Source: Tritrichomonas musculus (taxonomy: Eukaryota; Parabasalia; Tritrichomonadida; Tritrichomonadidae). Taken from it: 64,000 nucleotides of DNA. A program made the translations under genes and the position numbers. Positions 28,643 through 38,312 of the stretch are shown here, piece by piece (the first letter of the stretch is position 1; every line of letters starts with the position of its first letter). The DNA is taken from contig JAPFFF010000052.1 of NCBI GenBank assembly GCA_039105265.1, positions 1,036,001-1,100,000 on the forward strand. The letters run 5' to 3'. The notes beneath the pieces are model-generated. The model was not told the DNA's origin. It ran no database searches and saw nothing but the letters and a program-made list of their open reading frames with translations.

Positions 28643-29400
28643 GAATCTGGATAATAATTTTTTTCTTCAGACAATTGCCTGTACAAATTGTAGAACTCCT
28701 CAAAGTCCAAATTACTTGCTGATTGGGAATAAATATAGTGTAGTTGTTGACGGTTGAAGCAAGGAAAAACGAACAAAGTTGTAATCTCATTTTTGATATG
28801 TGGTTTGATGCCTTTCCATCCTTGAATCAATAAAAAGTAGGAAATATTTGTGTGTCTGCATCTTCGGAGCTGTTGGGAGAAAAACGATTCTTCGGAAGAA
28901 AATAGTTTGTTGTTTGAAATATCATCGAAAAGTATCAAGGTATGGAGGAAATCTTTGCTGAAATCAGTAATATGAAGCACCTTGAACATATCATTTTTTT
29001 GTCCATCATCTAATCGTTCCTCCAATCCTTCTCGCTTGACAAGATAGTAGAGGTTCTTTGCAGCAATTAATTCTGTGATAAAATCGACTGCTATCTTCTC
29101 GGAAACGGTAATATATGGCATTTTGATGAGGTGTTTGAGAGATTGGAAACTCCTATCGTTTTCGTCACCATTTTTCGTGATATAGATTAGTAAATGATGT
29201 GTTTTTATTAATCCTATTTTGATAATTTCTTGGAGAGCGATGACGGTTTTTCCAGAATTTTGTTTCCCAACCACGACATTTACAGAGTTATATTTTATAT
29301 GAATATCATCGTGAATTGACTCGATTAAAGCACCCGATAAATTGTTTGCGTTTTGTTTCAGAGTTTCTGAGACAATAGAATTTATTACTTTCAAACTCAT
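28585..29400 (-). CDS. ATP: Maverick packaging ATPase (FtsK/HerA, A32-like, 271 aa)
   Basis: Walker A VGKQNSGKT lies near residue 43, Walker B TLILFDDIS near 155, followed by QQLRRCRHTNISYFLLIQGW and FPCFNRQQLHYIYSQSASNL. It belongs to the genome-packaging ATPase family found in Polintons, virophages and nucleocytoplasmic large DNA viruses. It is homologous to 19774-20622 over the whole length. Confidence 0.92.
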   Translation of the reverse strand: MSLKVINSIVSETLKQNANNLSGALIESIHDDIHIKYNSVNVVVGKQNSGKTVIALQEIIKIGLIKTHHLLIYITKNGDENDRSFQSLKHLIKMPYITVSEKIAVDFITELIAAKNLYYLVKREGLEERLDDGQKNDMFKVLHITDFSKDFLHTLILFDDISNNKLFSSEESFFSQQLRRCRHTNISYFLLIQGWKGIKPHIKNEITTLFVFPCFNRQQLHYIYSQSASNLDFEEFYNLYRQLSEEKNYYPDSHSCLIVQVSEGGETSIST

Positions 29401-29480
29401 TTATTCCCCAAAAGACTGCAAAAAAATAAGTGAAGATTTATTGGATTTTTTATGCATGGAGATGTACAGCAGCTTCGTCA

Positions 29481-31451
29481 TCATTTATCATTATTTTCCC
29501 AATTGCCTTGGCCTTCTTGAGTCCATTGATTGTCAGGATGGTCTTGTTCTAAATAATCGAAATCGTTAATTTCTGGTGGTTGTTGGTCGTGTCCTTCGAA
29601 TATTTCTGGCTTCTCTAATGTTGCTGCTGCGTGGAGAATGGCATATACGGTATGATTAGCAATGTTGTTTGAAAAGTCTTTTCTCTGTTGTTCATTATGA
29701 CCATCTATTATGTATAGAGTGTGGGCTATTAAATCACTGACAAGATCATCAATTAGTTGTTTGTTCTTTTTCTTCAATTTATCGAAATCTTTACTATTTG
29801 GATCGACATTGTCTAATCCGAGCCTTACTACAAAAACATGTATAATATAATAATTCCACATCATAGCACATGCCTTACTGTAAATCTGCATCTTGTATTT
29901 GCTAAGTGGTTTTTGCGTTATGTTTCCGATAGAGTTGTTGGTGATTAATTTAGCGATTGCGTGATCGAACGCCTTTCTGAAAATAAAGTATTCGAATCTC
30001 CTGTATGAAGTCATTCTCTTGTTGGATGGTTTCTTATAGCCTTCATGTTTGTAATCTCGCCATGATTCTGGTACTGCCCATCCTTCCATATTACCTTTCA
30101 TGTATGGATTTGGATTATTGACGTCAAAATGACCGCCAAATAAGTTATTAGTATATTCTCTTGCGCTCTTATATCCTGATTCTTTTCGGTCCTCTCTTGT
30201 GGGATATGTATTGAAGAAACCATATCGCATTGGCCAGTCGGATTTTGTTGTTGTATATCCATTTACATAGATGTATTTATTGTTGGCGTTTCTGATGGCG
30301 ACATCAGGGATCTTATCTCCGTTTATATCTGCGTGGACAAGAGTCCATGGACTATTTGGTGATTTCTCATTGTGTTTCTCAACCATTTTCTGTGCTCCTT
30401 GTGGAGAAATTGCTTGTGCGACACGTTTTATATCCTTTTTGAGTCTTAATACTATGTGTTCCAAAGCCTCCATTCCCGCTTTATCACGTGCTCCTGCAGA
30501 ACCGTGTCTAGATGGCAAATCTTTATACATAGCAGCAATTTGATATAATGCTACTTCAGATCGTGGATCTAATCCTTGACGAGAAGTAGGTTGTTGGGCG
30601 GATATATTGTACTTTATAATTAAATCATTAATTAATCGTTCTATATTTTCATTGTTTATATTAGGTTGTTGTTGTGCCATTTGATTTTGAAATAAAATTG
30701 TATTATCGTTGTTGTTATTTTGAGTAGTTGAAGGGTTTTGAGGTGCTGAAGGAGGTCTTCTTAATGCATTCCATGGACTCAATTCTGGAAAAGTCTCTGC
30801 CGCACCATATCTAAAGAAAGGAGCAGACCTAAACTCGTTAGCTGACGCTGTTTGAGAAGGGGGAATAATATTATTGTCGCTAGAAGCACCTTCACTTTGT
30901 GGATATACTCTATTTACGAAATGTTGAAGACTTTCCGAATTGATACGTTGAATATATCTATGATCGGTGTTATCGTTTGTGGCAAAGTTATGAGAATTGA
31001 GTATAGATATGGTCGTACGAATAATATTTCTTGGAAAAGCTTCGTCCCCATGTTGTCTTAGGATTCGTTTGTCGACTCTTTTAGATAATTCATTATAAAA
31101 TGAGGGAGTAATTCGAATCCATTTACTGAACATATAATCACCCATATCCACTAAATCTTCACTATAAGTCAAGGGTCTTTCAATAGGATGTTCTTCTTGA
31201 AACCTTTGAATGAATCTATCTATTGTATTACTATCGACGACATTTGCATGAAGACCAAAATTGAATTCATTTAGAACTTTCAACAAATATCGGGCATATA
31301 TTTTATCCGCCAATAATCCTCCCTGAGCATTCGTAGTAATGATATTGAATCCCAGTTCATTGTTGAGTCTATTACAATATCCTAATAATTTTTGCGTGTT
31401 ATTGCCTTGTAATACTTGTCCTGTATTAAGTTTTATTGACGATTTACTCAT
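29481..31451 (-). CDS. Maverick structural-type protein with EF-hand-like loop (656 aa)
   Basis: The start is placed at ATG 31451 (MSKSSIKLNTGQ), since the frame upstream runs into the next gene and the ATG follows TTTTTTTTGTAAATCAA. An N-terminal 200-residue domain (YARYLLKVLNEFNFGLHANV) is followed by a Pro/Gln/Asn-rich linker, then the core shared with 20666-21772: VEKHNEKSPNSPWTL, DINGDKIPDVAI, YVNGYTTTKSDWPM. The Asp-rich loop resembles a calcium-binding EF-hand or dockerin loop. Probably a virion component. Function unknown. Confidence 0.72.
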   Translation of the reverse strand: MSKSSIKLNTGQVLQGNNTQKLLGYCNRLNNELGFNIITTNAQGGLLADKIYARYLLKVLNEFNFGLHANVVDSNTIDRFIQRFQEEHPIERPLTYSEDLVDMGDYMFSKWIRITPSFYNELSKRVDKRILRQHGDEAFPRNIIRTTISILNSHNFATNDNTDHRYIQRINSESLQHFVNRVYPQSEGASSDNNIIPPSQTASANEFRSAPFFRYGAAETFPELSPWNALRRPPSAPQNPSTTQNNNNDNTILFQNQMAQQQPNINNENIERLINDLIIKYNISAQQPTSRQGLDPRSEVALYQIAAMYKDLPSRHGSAGARDKAGMEALEHIVLRLKKDIKRVAQAISPQGAQKMVEKHNEKSPNSPWTLVHADINGDKIPDVAIRNANNKYIYVNGYTTTKSDWPMRYGFFNTYPTREDRKESGYKSAREYTNNLFGGHFDVNNPNPYMKGNMEGWAVPESWRDYKHEGYKKPSNKRMTSYRRFEYFIFRKAFDHAIAKLITNNSIGNITQKPLSKYKMQIYSKACAMMWNYYIIHVFVVRLGLDNVDPNSKDFDKLKKKNKQLIDDLVSDLIAHTLYIIDGHNEQQRKDFSNNIANHTVYAILHAAATLEKPEIFEGHDQQPPEINDFDYLEQDHPDNQWTQEGQGNWENNDK

Positions 31452-31479
31452 TTGATTTACAAAAAAAATAAGGGGCTGT

Positions 31480-32007
31480 TTATATGCCACATTCCTTGAT
31501 AAATCTACCATAATCCTTGCTCAGACCGACACAATTAGGACGATTTGACTTAATTCTAGTATCTATTTCGTCAATCAAAAAGCCTGCGTCATATTGAAAC
31601 ATCTGATGATATTCAATCTCTTTACCATCCTTAGTTGTAAATTTCTTTGGTTCCCTTACAATAACCACGTCCTGTATCTTGTTTTTGCCGTTCTTTGCTG
31701 TGTCGATTGAGTAGTGGCTTCCCTTCTTGTTAAAGCATAGATATACCTTTTCGCAGTCAAATAATTCACACAATTCTTTGTATAGAAACTGTTGATTCTT
31801 ATAAATTGAGACGACTAAAGGCCTGCAAACTACTCTATTGGCGTTAAATTTGTCAGGAAAGAGATACTCTTTGTCGATGATAATATAGAATTCGTAGGCT
31901 GAATCGATGGCGGGGTCCTTCTCTTTGTTGGCCTCAATATATTCCTCCAATTTATCACACAATTTATTGACAGATAAATAAAGTGGCTTTGTGTTTGTCA
32001 TTTGCAT
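31480..32007 (-). CDS. Right-end Maverick protein (about 176 aa), unknown
   Basis: The ATG at 32007 (or 32001) is preferred, because the frame to 32076 adds only low-complexity Phe-rich sequence and the ATG follows TTTTTTATCCCCA. The product is a mixed alpha/beta protein (FYIIIDKEYLFPDKFNANRVV, ELCELFDCEKVYLCFNKKGSH). A distant resemblance to the protein at 58597-59061 (RYDRIQEIYGCQPIISCKEN) suggests a conserved Maverick family. It occupies the slot next to the TIR. The Cys and His present do not make a convincing protease. Confidence 0.6.
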   Translation of the reverse strand: MQMTNTKPLYLSVNKLCDKLEEYIEANKEKDPAIDSAYEFYIIIDKEYLFPDKFNANRVVCRPLVVSIYKNQQFLYKELCELFDCEKVYLCFNKKGSHYSIDTAKNGKNKIQDVVIVREPKKFTTKDGKEIEYHQMFQYDAGFLIDEIDTRIKSNRPNCVGLSKDYGRFIKECGI

Positions 32008-32223
32008 TGGGGATAAAAAATTATTTTTTTCAAAAAAAGTTTCAAAAAAGTTGATTTCAATAATTTTAAAAATCATAAATTGTATACAAAAATTTTATTT
32101 ATACTTTTTTCATATCACATGTCATACAAAAATTTTATCAAAATTATGTTCATATCACCACTTTCCATCCATTGAAAGACCTTAATTGAGGCAATTTATT
32201 GACACAAAAAGGTGAATGCAAAA

Positions 32224-32375
32224 TGCCCTATAGTGATAGGGGGTTTTCTGACAACACTCTGGAGGTCAAAAAAGGGCTAAAATTGGGTAGTTGGAGACCA
32301 AAAAAGTGCCAAAATTAGGGTGTTTGACAGGATTTTGGGACGAAGTTCCTAAAATCATGGCAAACGTATACTACT
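32224..32375 (-). repeat. Right terminal inverted repeat of the large Maverick
   Basis: Partner of 8721-8872, ending ACTACT directly before the TATTT target duplication. Confidence 0.9.
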
Positions 32376-32885
32376 TATTTTGAGTGATAGGACAAAAAAA
32401 GATATTTATGATGAATATTGAGTTTTCTTTACTTAATTCCTCAAAAATTCTCAATGTAATTGATTGGTATTCGCATGTTGTGTATTTCTGATAATTCATT
32501 ATTGTTTGATCATTTGTTTTCGAGTTGAAATTATAATTTTAATCTTTAAAATTTTTAACTGAAAAAAAAAATTTTGATCGTTATTTCCAAAAAAAATACA
32601 AGAAGCATGATTCATTAAATAAAAATGTATTTTTGTTTATACAATATATTATTATTTATTAATATATTAAAGTTATTGTTATTTATTATTTAAAAGCCAA
32701 GATACGAAAAAATAGGTATGTTCAAAAATTGAATTGAAAGTACCATGGTACATACAATGGTACTTTTTGATCGTTAGGTTGTATACCATGGTTTGTACAA
32801 AAAGTAAAGGTTAAGTGTAATAACTATGGTTACATATTGGTTTTTTTATTTAAAAAAAATATTTTTTAATGATTCAATTAATAAG
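32376..32885. other. Non-coding gap right of the Maverick
   Basis: AT-rich. It starts with the TATTT target duplication. Near 32740-32790 there are short palindromes around GTACCATGGTAC. At 32793-32824 the sequence ACAAAAAGTAAAGGTTAAG is an inverted match to 8562-8585 on the other side of the Maverick. No gene seen. Confidence 0.6.
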
Positions 32886-33878
32886 TTACTCTTGTTTTTT
32901 TGGATTTTGTTGATCATTTTCATTGTTTTCTTGGATATTGGACACTTGACGAGCAAGGAAATCCAATCCATTTAAATATGCTTCCAGTTTTTCCAAATCT
33001 AGTTGATCATTTGAATTGATTTCATTGAAAATGTCTATATACATAGGAATTATTCGTCCATTTTCTATCGTTCTTGCTCGTGGTGAATGAGGCAAATCAT
33101 CAATATACAAAAAATCGCACCAAGCCCCATGATTTGGTCTAATTGAAGTATATCTCATAACTGAATAAAAGTTTCTTTCATCAATTGCGGTCACCCAAAC
33201 GTTGCTATTCAATACTTGCTCCTGGTAGAAGTTGATGCAATTGAAAAACTTATTAAGAACAACTGCGCAATTCAATGCTTTCTCCATTTCCATTTTAGAT
33301 CTATTTGAATAAATGCAGAGTGCATCTAATGCTAATGCAATTGTAAAGCCAGCCACAGGATTCAGTGCTGATAAGACGCCAGTTAAACATGCCGCAATAG
33401 CTACAGCATGCGACGCTCTAGCAATCCATGTCATCCCAACTGATGTAATAAAACTGTCAATTGTCATGTCTTCTTTTTCATGTAAGAAATCTGAAAGATA
33501 TTTGATTTCTTTTGTACCTTTAAGATTTTTTTGTGCTTCTTCTGTAAATATTTTTAAGATTTTATCTGCATTTTCTTTTACCTTTTTATTTGCTGCTATT
33601 GCTGCTTTTCTTGTCTGGAGTAATGATCTTGCCATCGAGATAAAGAAATCAGTATTATTTATATCATGTGGTCCACCGCTTTTCTTTGTTCCAAGGAGGT
33701 GGCGAATATTATATACACGTATGACTCTATAATCATTGGTATAATTGTAAAATAAGATAAAACCAGGTTGCTTTTCCCAATAAAGTTCGACTTCATCACT
33801 GTAGCCTTTTTCAGCAAAATCTTTTTTTAAATCTTGAAGATATTTAGGATGATCATGAAATGGATTACTTAATGTCAT
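32886..33878 (-). CDS. Trichomonad-type unknown protein with a central hydrophobic segment (330 aa)
   Basis: Paralogous to 34259-35113. Shared blocks are EYRVIKVYKI-like YRVIRVYNIRHLL near residue 50, NSNV..AIDERNF near 225, and WCDFLYIDDLPHSPRA near 255. A hydrophobic stretch near 165-195 (AIAACLTGVLSALNPVAGFTI) could be one or two membrane helices. The C-terminus is a Gln/Asn-rich tail. The upstream TCACTC, 7 bases before the start, is one base off the trichomonad initiator. It is head-to-head with its paralogue. No known family. Confidence 0.7.
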   Translation of the reverse strand: MTLSNPFHDHPKYLQDLKKDFAEKGYSDEVELYWEKQPGFILFYNYTNDYRVIRVYNIRHLLGTKKSGGPHDINNTDFFISMARSLLQTRKAAIAANKKVKENADKILKIFTEEAQKNLKGTKEIKYLSDFLHEKEDMTIDSFITSVGMTWIARASHAVAIAACLTGVLSALNPVAGFTIALALDALCIYSNRSKMEMEKALNCAVVLNKFFNCINFYQEQVLNSNVWVTAIDERNFYSVMRYTSIRPNHGAWCDFLYIDDLPHSPRARTIENGRIIPMYIDIFNEINSNDQLDLEKLEAYLNGLDFLARQVSNIQENNENDQQNPKKQE

Positions 33879-34043
33879 TTAGAAGAGTGAAATGTTTTTA
33901 TATAAGTAGTAATTGAAATGAAATTTTAATTGAAAATTTCAATAGCCAACTTTACCATTAAATAAACTGTTTTTTTTTTTTTCAATATGTTTGTAGGACA
34001 TTGAAAAATGAATAGAACTTTCAAAATTTCAGATGGAATTATG

Positions 34044-34044
<1 letters not shown>

Positions 34045-34115
<71 letters not shown>
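34045..34115. repeat. T29 tract followed by (TA)n microsatellite
   Basis: An uninterrupted run of 29 T residues is followed by about 20 TA units. It sits in the intergenic space between the two divergent paralogues. Confidence 0.95.
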
Positions 34116-34120
<5 letters not shown>

Positions 34121-34240
34121 AAATTATTTAGCCTTGAATTAAAATGAGAAATTGGAGATGATGACTTTTTTTGATTTCAATATAAAAGTAGGCCTTTGAA
34201 ATTTCTAAAATAATTGAATTTTTAAATTGTTTTGAACTAT

Positions 34241-34246
34241 TCATTT
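34241..34246 (+). promoter_or_regulatory. TCATTT initiator-like element for the 34259 gene
   Basis: It matches the trichomonad initiator TCA(+1)YTW. Transcription from the A at 34243 would leave a 15-base leader and excludes the in-frame codon at 34232 as start. Confidence 0.55.
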
Positions 34247-34258
34247 TTTATAGTTGTT

Positions 34259-35113
34259 ATGCTTTCGAACTATCCAAAAGGCAACCCTCTACTCCAAAAT
34301 ACGAATCTGGTTAAAGATTTAAGGAAGAACTTTAGAGAGAACAGTGAAATTGGATTTTGGGAAATTAAGCCTAATTTCAAAATTTGGACTAGTGAGTATA
34401 GAGTCATCAAGGTTTACAAGATATCATCTTTGATTCAATTTTTACAAGCACTTGCAAATGTTTTTTTAATAGAGAAAGAAATATTGTCAAACAATTTTAA
34501 AAATAATTCAAAAGAAGAAACTAAGAAGATTATAAAAGAAAAATTAAAAAGTTCGGTGTTTATTGGTACAATTGCCGAATTTTTAAATTCAAGTGAAGAT
34601 GATACAATTGATGGTATCCTGTGTTCAATTCCTGATTCATGGTTTATTAAATTACATAGTGTATTTTCTTGTGGAACAATTTTGTCATGTATTTATTCTT
34701 TCTTTCATCCGTTTGTTGGAGTTCCATGCAGTGCCTTCTTAAATTACTTAAGCATAGCATCAACAAAAAGTTATTTACAAAAAGAAAGAATTACCAATAT
34801 ATCGAATGTATTAAATTCAATAATGTCAAATATTGTTCATTATCGAGAACAAATAAGTAATAGTAATGTATTAATATTAGCAATTGATGAAAGAAACTTT
34901 AATTCATACTTACTATATAATTCATTCAGAAGAAATGATTCTGGATGGTGCAATTTCACTTATATTGACGACTTATATGCTGCACCTAAAGCAAAAGATT
35001 GCAATGATTGGAAGCAAATCAATGAATACTTAGATATCATTTCAAATATTACATCGAACAAATCAGTTAATATTCAAGAAATTAGAGGTCGAATCAATTC
35101 TTTAACAATTTAA
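34259..35113 (+). CDS. Paralogue of the 330-aa protein (284 aa)
   Basis: The start is set at ATG 34259 because of the initiator-like motif. It shares with the divergent neighbour the blocks EYRVIKVYKISSL, SNSNVLILAIDERNFNSY and GWCNFTYIDDLYAAPKA, and a hydrophobic middle (SCGTILSCIYSFFHPFVGV near residue 145). Identity is low, so the duplication is old. Probably membrane-associated. Function unknown. Confidence 0.7.
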   Translation: MLSNYPKGNPLLQNTNLVKDLRKNFRENSEIGFWEIKPNFKIWTSEYRVIKVYKISSLIQFLQALANVFLIEKEILSNNFKNNSKEETKKIIKEKLKSSVFIGTIAEFLNSSEDDTIDGILCSIPDSWFIKLHSVFSCGTILSCIYSFFHPFVGVPCSAFLNYLSIASTKSYLQKERITNISNVLNSIMSNIVHYREQISNSNVLILAIDERNFNSYLLYNSFRRNDSGWCNFTYIDDLYAAPKAKDCNDWKQINEYLDIISNITSNKSVNIQEIRGRINSLTI

Positions 35114-35262
35114 ATAATCATTAATTATTTCATAAAAGATTATAAAATAATTAATTAATACTTTTTTTTTAAACATCATATAAAAAAAGAAAAAGAAAAA
35201 ATTATATTTATCTAAACTTTTATTAAAATATATCAACAATCTTTATTCATATTGATTTTTTT

Positions 35263-36165
35263 TTATATTACTTCATGTGATGAGTGAACATCGTTCTTTT
35301 TTTTAGCAGGAATCATTTTTTCTATTTGTGATTCAAGTTTATCTAATTCAGAAGGCTTCTTTTGTGGATGATTTGCAATTGTCTCAGGATGTTTTTCAAG
35401 ATCTTCGCTGCGATCTTTTAAATTATCGATCAAAGCTCTCTGGAATGAATCATAATGCTTCTCTTCTAATGGAAGAGGCTGTCCTGGTGGTGGCTCGACT
35501 TTTTTCAGCTTTGGCATCTCGCCTGGCTGAATATCCATCTCTTTCGTTCCATTGACTGGCACCTTTGGCTTCTCGGGCGACGATTCAGCTTGTTCTTCAT
35601 TTTCATTTGCTTCTTCTTTGTTAATTTCTTCATTTTTTGGGATCCGGTCTGTTCAATTGCATCTTATGGTGATATATCAGTTTCTTCATTTTCAATTGGA
35701 GTTTCTTCTGTATCGTATTCTTCACGTGGCTGAAGTTCTGACTCCTCTTGTTCTGGTTCTGGCTGGTCAGCAGGATTTTCTTGAGATATGTTGGTTTCAA
35801 CATTTTCTTCTGGAGTTTCTTCTATATTTTCTTGAGAAATATTTGTTTCTGCATTTTCTTCTGGCATTTCTTCCATATTGGCTTCTTCGCCTGGCTGAAG
35901 TTCTGATTGCTCTGGTTCTGGATGTTATCTTTCTGGCTGCTCAGCAGGATTATCTTGAGGTATATTATTATCAACAGTATCGTCTGGCGCTTCTTCTTCC
36001 TTAGTTTCTTCATTTGAAGGAGGTAACTGAAATTCTGGCTGTTCTGTCTCTAATGTTTCTGGTTTAATTATATCTTCTTGAGATATGTTAGATTCTATAT
36101 TTTCTGTGACTGCTCGAAGAGGTCGACGTGCATTTTCAGATGTTTGATTTGAATCATTACATTAT
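35263..36165 (-). pseudogene. Decayed Glu/Pro-rich repeat gene
   Basis: Three minus-strand frames in succession carry the same style of acidic sequence: EETPEENVETNISQEN-type repeats of about 20 residues, QPEPEQ motifs, and a C-terminal Lys/Glu/Pro domain (PPPGQPLPLEEKHYDSFQRA). Stops near 35664 and 35925 and frame changes between the pieces show that it no longer encodes one protein, unless the assembly has errors. The host's own gene by appearance. No family recognised. Confidence 0.6.
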
Positions 36166-36662
36166 CGTGCGGCGAGTAAACTGTTCAATTTTTATATTTT
36201 TTTTATCATATTTATTATTTTATATTCTTAATAATTCAATAAAAAATCCTTTTGCATGATTTGATAAGAGATTATTTACCAAATTAATTGCATTATTTTT
36301 TGAATGGTTAAATCACTAAACTATTCAAAATTTGATTTGGCAATTACTCAAATATTTCTTTCCTTTACCATTTTTTTCCAACTTTTTTTAATACCTTTTA
36401 TGTAAAAATAGAAAATTAATGAAAATGTATCGAATTATCTTGTTTCAAATATTTCTGAATAATATTTATTCAAAAAATGTTATAATGTAAAATATCGGGA
36501 AACTTTTTCAACTGTTTTTCAAACAATAAAAAAAATTTTATCGTAAATGGCACTGAAAAATTCACGATACATTCAAAATTTATAAATAATTCATTGAATT
36601 TCAAGTTTTTGTTTTTTTATTGATTCAATTTTTTGAAAGAAAAATATAAATGGGTAATTATT
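36166..36662. other. Non-coding gap before the kinase gene
   Basis: AT-rich sequence with no gene. The last 15 bases lead into the kinase initiator. Confidence 0.6.
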
Positions 36663-36668
36663 TCATTT
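36663..36668 (+). promoter_or_regulatory. TCATTT initiator-like element of the kinase gene
   Basis: The A at 36665 would be +1, leaving 14 bases of leader before ATG 36680. Confidence 0.55.
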
Positions 36669-36679
36669 AGTTTTTATAA

Positions 36680-37591
36680 ATGATCCAAACAAGCACTCAA
36701 GACGGATACCCAATAGTAATTCCAATATCATTTCATGGATATAACTTAGTTCAATATCTTGGCTGTGGAAGTACAAGCGTAGTTTTTTTAATAGAAGATG
36801 AAAATTCGCATGAATTATATTCAGCAAAAATTCTTGCCAAAGCAGACATTGAAAACAAAAACATAGAAATATCAATCAAAAATGAAGTTCAAATTCTTCA
36901 ATCAGTTAGTCATCCAAATATCATTAAAGTTCAAGATTTTTTCATTATAAAAAATCAATATGAACAAGAATACTACGTAATAATCATGGAATACTGCCAA
37001 AATGGAGATTTACTTTCATATGCAACTAAGCATGGCTTTACAAATGATTCAGAAAAAAAAAGAATCATCAAAGGATTCCTCGGAGCCATCGAATACCTTC
37101 ATAACAATGGGATTTCACATGGTGACATTAAAACAGAGAATATCTTGCTTGATTCCAATTTCCAACCAAAATTGTGCGATTTTGGATTTTGTAAGATGAA
37201 CAGAATTGCCGGTGATGAATCCAAAAACGGCACTTTATATTATGCTGCACCAGAATTGTTTGTTACAGGCAGTTTTGATACAATAAAAGCAGATATTTAT
37301 GCAATCGGAATCACTCTTTACGCACTGTCTGAATTACAGTTCCCTTTCATCAGCGGAAATCAGACTTTCATCATTCAACAGATCATGAGCGGATGCTTGT
37401 CAATAAGGAGCGGAATTGATGAGAAATTATTAAGACTTGTGCAGAAATGCACATCAATGAATCCTCAATACAGACCATCAATCGAAGAAATATTAAATGA
37501 TGAATACTTTAATTGCCAAGTTGATAACTGCCAAAACAATTTCAATAACCAATTTATTGGCTATCAAATTGTTTATGCAAACTTTTATTGA
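36680..37591 (+). CDS. Ser/Thr protein kinase (303 aa)
   Basis: A single kinase domain fills the protein. The Gly-rich loop LGCGSTSVVF is at residues 27-36, the ATP-binding Lys (SAKIL) at 50, the alpha-C Glu in KNEVQIL, the hinge MEYCQNGDLL, the catalytic loop SHGDIKTENIL near 145, DFG in CDFGF near 165, APE as AAPEL near 190, and the C-lobe Arg in YRPSIEEIL. The usual HRD is HGD, so it lacks the Arg that ties the catalytic loop to activation-loop phosphorylation. The catalytic Asp is present. The style fits the large CAMK-like expansion in trichomonads. A 25-residue polar tail follows the domain. Confidence 0.93.
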   Translation: MIQTSTQDGYPIVIPISFHGYNLVQYLGCGSTSVVFLIEDENSHELYSAKILAKADIENKNIEISIKNEVQILQSVSHPNIIKVQDFFIIKNQYEQEYYVIIMEYCQNGDLLSYATKHGFTNDSEKKRIIKGFLGAIEYLHNNGISHGDIKTENILLDSNFQPKLCDFGFCKMNRIAGDESKNGTLYYAAPELFVTGSFDTIKADIYAIGITLYALSELQFPFISGNQTFIIQQIMSGCLSIRSGIDEKLLRLVQKCTSMNPQYRPSIEEILNDEYFNCQVDNCQNNFNNQFIGYQIVYANFY

Positions 37592-37833
37592 TTTGTTTGT
37601 TATGTTTTTGTTTGTATTTTGTTTGTAAATAATAATTTATAATCTTCTTATTTTTTTTTTTTAAAGGCTATTGTAATAAGTATGATAATTTTTATTTGCG
37701 ATTACTGCTTAATTAAGAATTATTTGCTGAAATTGTATATATCCATAATATCACCCAAAAATATAAAAATGACAAAAGTTACTTTTATTATCTTGAATTA
37801 ATTGATACTCTGAAACAGCTCCTTTATGCTATA

Positions 37834-38111
37834 ATGGATGGTTATTATTTTGTTTGGGGTTGCCTCTTTATTGAACTTATTTGGATCATAATCCGACAAC
37901 TTTCAGTTTTGGAGTATCTGTGATTTTAGTAGTGCTCGCCATAGTTCCTGCAATTATTGCGATGTATGTATTCTTTTTCATCGACTTTGATCCTGATATT
38001 AGATCAATTGAAAAAAAAAGAACAAAAGTAGGGGGAATTTTTGCATTATTTGCTCTTATTGGCACTCCTATATCTTGGTTTTTTTATGGTTTAAACCTTT
38101 CATTTAATTGA
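37834..38111 (+). CDS. Small two-helix membrane protein, start uncertain
   Basis: The frame ending at 38111 encodes a protein with two hydrophobic helices (VSVILVVLAIVPAIIAMYVF and IFALFALIGTPISWFFYGL) joined by an acidic-basic loop (DFDPDIRSIEKKRTK). It has no ATG before 37955 in its own frame. An ATG at 37834 opens a different frame (MDGYYFVWGCLFIELIW) that stops at 37923 after another hydrophobic stretch. Either the gene carries a one-base indel near 37880-37915, or a start further in is used. No trichomonad intron signal (ACTAACACACAG) is present. Family not recognised. Confidence 0.5.
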
Positions 38112-38312
38112 CAAAAAAGCTCATTTGAAAGATATTTAATTGTAAAAATTTGCATTCAAAAGCATTTTTAAACTGGTCTCAATAAATGAATTTTTTTATT
38201 AATGAAATTATTAACTTGGATCGACTCTTCCCATTACAAATTTTTTGCTTCAAATCATTTATCTATTCAAAAAGTTTGATTATAAATAAAATTTTATAAA
38301 ATTTTTTGAAAA

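Larger units (their letters stand above)
8721..32375. mobile_element. Maverick/Polinton element, 23.7 kb, with a second element inserted
   Basis: The element starts AGTAGTATACG, ends with the complement CGTATACTACT, and is flanked by the 5-bp duplication TATTT (8716-8720 and 32376-32380). Its parts from left are DNA polymerase B, integrase, two small proteins, a fibre-like gene, a small conserved protein, major capsid, two small proteins, packaging ATPase, a 656-residue structural-type protein and a 176-residue protein next to the right end. This is the standard gene set of the capsid-bearing Mavericks known from trichomonads. TIRs differing at one base and long open frames suggest a young insertion. 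One break is obvious: a 7.05-kb element lies inside the fibre-like gene. Otherwise the copy looks whole. Confidence 0.93.

Noticed and set aside
31480-32007. Adenovirus-type maturation protease of the Maverick
   Set aside because: No clear His-Asp/Glu-Cys arrangement. The gene position alone is not enough.
34045-34115. T29 tract read as the poly-A tail of a retroposed gene on the minus strand
   Set aside because: No target duplication or gene body next to it. It is continuous with a TA microsatellite.
37852-37909. Spliceosomal intron in the small membrane protein gene
   Set aside because: Although GT and AG are available, the ACTAACACACAG-type 3' signal of trichomonads is missing and removal would not bring the frames together.
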